Shown here: positions 5,412 through 7,225 of the stretch, one piece after another
Layout of the letters: each line of letters begins with the position of its first letter
How positions within the stretch are numbered: position 1 is the first letter of the stretch
Assembly: GCA_004525875.1 (NCBI GenBank)
Contig: SPBQ01000115.1
Coordinates: 1 to 7,225, forward strand
From: Myxococcales bacterium
Lineage (GTDB): Bacteria > Desulfobacterota_B > Binatia > UBA1149 > SPBQ01
Direction: 5' to 3'
DNA: 7,225 nt
Notes under the pieces: model-generated
Seen by the model: the letters and a program-made list of their open reading frames with translations, nothing else
Database searches by the model: none
Told to the model about the DNA's origin: nothing
Translations under genes and position numbers: made by a program

Positions 5412-5432
5412 CGGGGACGCCCCGTTCGGGGC
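5412..5432 (-). promoter_or_regulatory. Two overlapping alternative hairpins between thiolase and ferritin-like genes
   Basis: GCCCCG (5419-5424) pairs perfectly with CGGGGC (5427-5432) around a 2-base centre. The same C-run (5420-5424) can instead pair with CGGGG at 5412-5416, leaving a 3-base loop. The two structures exclude each other. Neither is followed by a T-run on the minus strand, so a classical terminator is not supported. A 3' stabilising stem or an attenuation-like switch is possible but unproven. Confidence 0.3.
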
Positions 5433-5473
5433 ATCGCATACGAAATCCGCGAAGGAGGGACGTCGCCGAACGC

Positions 5474-6655
5474 TCAACAAGCCTCGAACAAACCAGCCAT
5501 CCCCTGGCCACCGCCGATGCACATCGTCACGATGCCGTACCGCTTGTTGCGCCGCTTGAGCTCACGTACGAGCGTACCGACCATGCGCGATCCCGTCATG
5601 CCGTACGGGTGGCCAATCGCGATCGAACCCCCGTTCGGGTTGACCTGCTCGTCGCTGATACCGAGCTCACGCATGCAGTACAGCACCTGCGAGGCGAACG
5701 CTTCGTTGAGCTCGACGACGTCGATGTCCTCGATCTTGAGGCCGTTGCGCTCGAGCAGCTTCGGCACCGCGAAGACCGGGCCTATGCCCATCTCCTCGGG
5801 CCGACAGCCGGCGACCGCGAATCCAAGGTAGACGGCGAGCGGCTCGACGCCGAGGGCCTTGGCGCGGTCAGCAGACATGAGAACGGTCGCGGAGGCGCCG
5901 TCGCTGAGCTGCGAGGCGTTGCCGGCCGTGACCGAGCCGCCCTCCGGATCGAACGCCGGCTTGAGCTTGGCAAGTCCCTCCAGCGTCGTCTGGGGGCGAT
6001 TGCACTCATCGCGGTCGACGGTCTTGTCAACCAGCTGGATCTCCTCACCGTCACCCTTGGTCGCCCACTTCACGTCGAGTGGCGCGATCTCTTCGGCGAT
6101 GAGGCCCTGCTCCTGGGCGGCGGCGTAGCGCTGCTGACTTCGCAACCCGAATGCGTCCTGATCCTCTCGGGAGACCCCGTACTTCTTGGCAACCAGTTCC
6201 GCAGTCTGGCCCATCGCGTGGTAAACGCCCGGCCACATGTCGAACACGCGCGGGTTGAGAACGTCGTCGCCGCGGGCCTTGCCCTCGCCCATCGTGATGC
6301 TCTCGACGCCGGCTCCAATCGCCACGTCCCCACCCTCGGCGAGCTGGTGCGCAGCCATGGCGATCGCTTGAAGGCCGGAGGAGCAGAACCGGTTCACCGT
6401 CGTGCCCGCAACGGTCTCCGGGAATCCCGCCCCGAGCGTCGCGATGCGCGCGACGTTCAGACCTTGCGGGCCCTCGGGGTAGCCGCAACCGACGATGACG
6501 TCCTCGATCTCGCCGGGGTCCACGTTCGGAACACGCTTGATCGCCTCCCTCAGCACGTGGCTGCAGAGATCGTCGGGCCGCGTGTTGTTGAACGATCCGC
6601 GATACGACTTGGCCAGACCGGTCCTCACGCTCGATACAACGACGGCTTCCCTCAT
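5474..6655 (-). CDS. Thiolase, acetyl-CoA C-acyltransferase (degradative beta-oxidation type)
   Basis: The enzyme cleaves 3-ketoacyl-CoA with CoA to acetyl-CoA plus a shortened acyl-CoA, or condenses two acetyl-CoA, in the cytoplasm. The 393-residue protein is full length for the family. All thiolase signatures are present: acylated Cys91 in VNRFCSSGLQAIAMA, Asn318 in ELNEAFASQ, His349 in AIGHPYGMTGSRM, and the proton-abstracting Cys379 in TMCIGGGQGMAGLFE. The first residues (MREAVVVSSVRTGLAKSYRG) are typical. ATG 6655 is chosen because AGGAG lies 9 bases upstream and the protein then begins exactly where the family does; an ATG-less extension to 6712 is unlikely. It most resembles FadA/FadI-like ketoacyl thiolases rather than biosynthetic PhaA, but chain length cannot be read from sequence. 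No FadB-type partner is adjacent. Neighbours on the same strand are the prenyltransferase gene (125 bases upstream) and the ferritin-like gene (100 bases downstream). Confidence 0.97.
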   Translation of the reverse strand: MREAVVVSSVRTGLAKSYRGSFNNTRPDDLCSHVLREAIKRVPNVDPGEIEDVIVGCGYPEGPQGLNVARIATLGAGFPETVAGTTVNRFCSSGLQAIAMAAHQLAEGGDVAIGAGVESITMGEGKARGDDVLNPRVFDMWPGVYHAMGQTAELVAKKYGVSREDQDAFGLRSQQRYAAAQEQGLIAEEIAPLDVKWATKGDGEEIQLVDKTVDRDECNRPQTTLEGLAKLKPAFDPEGGSVTAGNASQLSDGASATVLMSADRAKALGVEPLAVYLGFAVAGCRPEEMGIGPVFAVPKLLERNGLKIEDIDVVELNEAFASQVLYCMRELGISDEQVNPNGGSIAIGHPYGMTGSRMVGTLVRELKRRNKRYGIVTMCIGGGQGMAGLFEAC

Positions 6656-6664
6656 CTTCGATAT

Positions 6665-6669
6665 CTCCT
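6665..6669 (-). promoter_or_regulatory. Shine-Dalgarno of the thiolase gene
   Basis: AGGAG on the minus strand lies nine bases before the ATG at 6655-6653. It decides this start over a 19-residue longer in-frame alternative that has no family resemblance in its added part. Confidence 0.65.
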
Positions 6670-6768
6670 GCTGGATGAATGTGCCCGACCGGAGCGATGC
6701 TGCCGCGGCCATGCCGACAGCGAGCGTATGCGAATCGGGTAGCTCTTGGAACCGTGTCGGTGGAGGTC

Positions 6769-6780
6769 ACGCGGCCGCGT
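6769..6780. repeat. Perfect 12-bp palindrome next to the prenyltransferase stop codon
   Basis: ACGCGGCCGCGT is a perfect 12-base palindrome abutting the stop codon of the prenyltransferase gene (6781-6783) in the 125-base spacer ahead of the thiolase gene. It could bind a dimeric regulator or be a chance GC-rich palindrome. It has no loop, so it is a poor hairpin. Confidence 0.35.
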
Positions 6781-7225
6781 TCAGAGGTATACCGGGTAGA
6801 CGGCGTTCAGCACGAGCCCGACGACCAGCAACGCGCCTGCCTGGCGCGTGAGACGAAACGCCCAAGCGACGTACCACAGCGGCCAGATCGGATACCCGGA
6901 CGGCGGGCTGTTCGGCTGCGGCTCGCCGAATACGCGTAGAGTCTCGAGCAGTCGAGGAATCGACAGAAGGATCAACAGAGTCCAGACACCCAGCACGCCG
7001 GTGGCGACGAGCGCGGCGACGAGAATGTAGAAGGACACCATCAGACCGCGGTCCAGGCGCAACGCCGCCTCGCGCCCCAGCATCACCGGCAGCGTCCGGA
7101 TCCCCTTGGCCGCGTCGGCCTCCAGCTTGTCGACGTGCTTGCCGATGAGCACGGCCGTGACCAAAAGAGCGTACGGCGTGCTGGCCGCCAGCACCCACAG
7201 CGGCAGCTCGCCCGTGGTCGCAAGA
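6781..7225 (-). CDS. UbiA-family membrane prenyltransferase (5' end cut off)
   Basis: The frame is open to the right edge, giving 147 C-terminal residues of a polytopic membrane protein. UbiA-superfamily enzymes attach polyprenyl chains to aromatic or other acceptors, as in ubiquinone, menaquinone, haem O or lipid synthesis. The visible part carries the second UbiA motif region, VLIGKHVDKLEADAAKGIRT (residues 25-44), followed by LPVMLGREAA. This aligns with the Asp-rich loop and K/R-T-L-A-V-x-L-G of MenA- and UbiA-type enzymes. Hydrophobic segments follow at about residues 61-90, at 112-124, and at 128-147, the last ending at the C-terminus. The canonical first Asp of D-x3-D aligns with Lys33, with Asp32 adjacent and Asp37 kept. 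The first Asp motif (N-D-x3-D) lies outside the window, so substrate class and gene name cannot be given. The next gene on the strand is the thiolase. Confidence 0.85.
   Translation of the reverse strand, partial: LATTGELPLWVLAASTPYALLVTAVLIGKHVDKLEADAAKGIRTLPVMLGREAALRLDRGLMVSFYILVAALVATGVLGVWTLLILLSIPRLLETLRVFGEPQPNSPPSGYPIWPLWYVAWAFRLTRQAGALLVVGLVLNAVYPVYL

Noticed and set aside
5228..6742. 504-codon open frame on the plus strand, the longest in the window
   Set aside because: It is antisense to the thiolase and ferritin-like genes, whose families are clear. Its translation is low-complexity and rich in Arg, Ala, Leu and Val, as expected for a shadow frame in GC-rich DNA.

Overview
The window is a GC-rich bacterial chromosome segment of mostly housekeeping-type genes, densely packed and free of recognisable mobile elements, RNA genes or CRISPR arrays. 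A lipobox L,D-transpeptidase and a signal-peptide beta-propeller protein suggest a diderm (Gram-negative-like) bacterium. Strong third-position GC bias fits lineages such as the former Deltaproteobacteria, Acidobacteria or related uncultured groups, but the phylum cannot be fixed from sequence reading alone.

Left part (1-2819) is themed on the cell envelope. glmU (minus, C-terminus cut by the window edge) makes UDP-GlcNAc for peptidoglycan and LPS. Its likely GTG start lies inside the end of an upstream exported SdiA-regulated/YjiK-like beta-propeller gene (minus), so the two are probably translated from one transcript. Facing away across a 148-base divergent spacer is a lipoprotein-type L,D-transpeptidase (plus), preceded by a plausible sigma70-type promoter. 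A UspA-fold protein (plus) follows it and has lost the usual ATP-binding glycines.

Central part (3361-4767): a low-molecular-weight phosphotyrosine-phosphatase-like gene (minus) converges on the UspA-like gene. Its P-loop nucleophilic cysteine is replaced by glycine, so it reads as a pseudophosphatase. A 249-base divergent spacer with a strong hairpin and a short duplicated copy of the downstream gene's start region separates it from an O6-methylguanine-DNA methyltransferase (plus) with a basic C-terminal tail.

Right part (4774-7225), all minus: a ferritin-like four-helix protein of unknown role, a complete thiolase (acetyl-CoA C-acyltransferase), and the C-terminal half of a UbiA-family membrane prenyltransferase cut by the right edge. 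Several small inverted repeats sit in the spacers.

I see no obvious new multi-gene system. The most notable items are the Cys-to-Gly phosphatase-like protein beside a degenerate UspA protein, the duplicated leader ahead of the methyltransferase gene, and the ferritin-like protein with incomplete canonical metal ligands.
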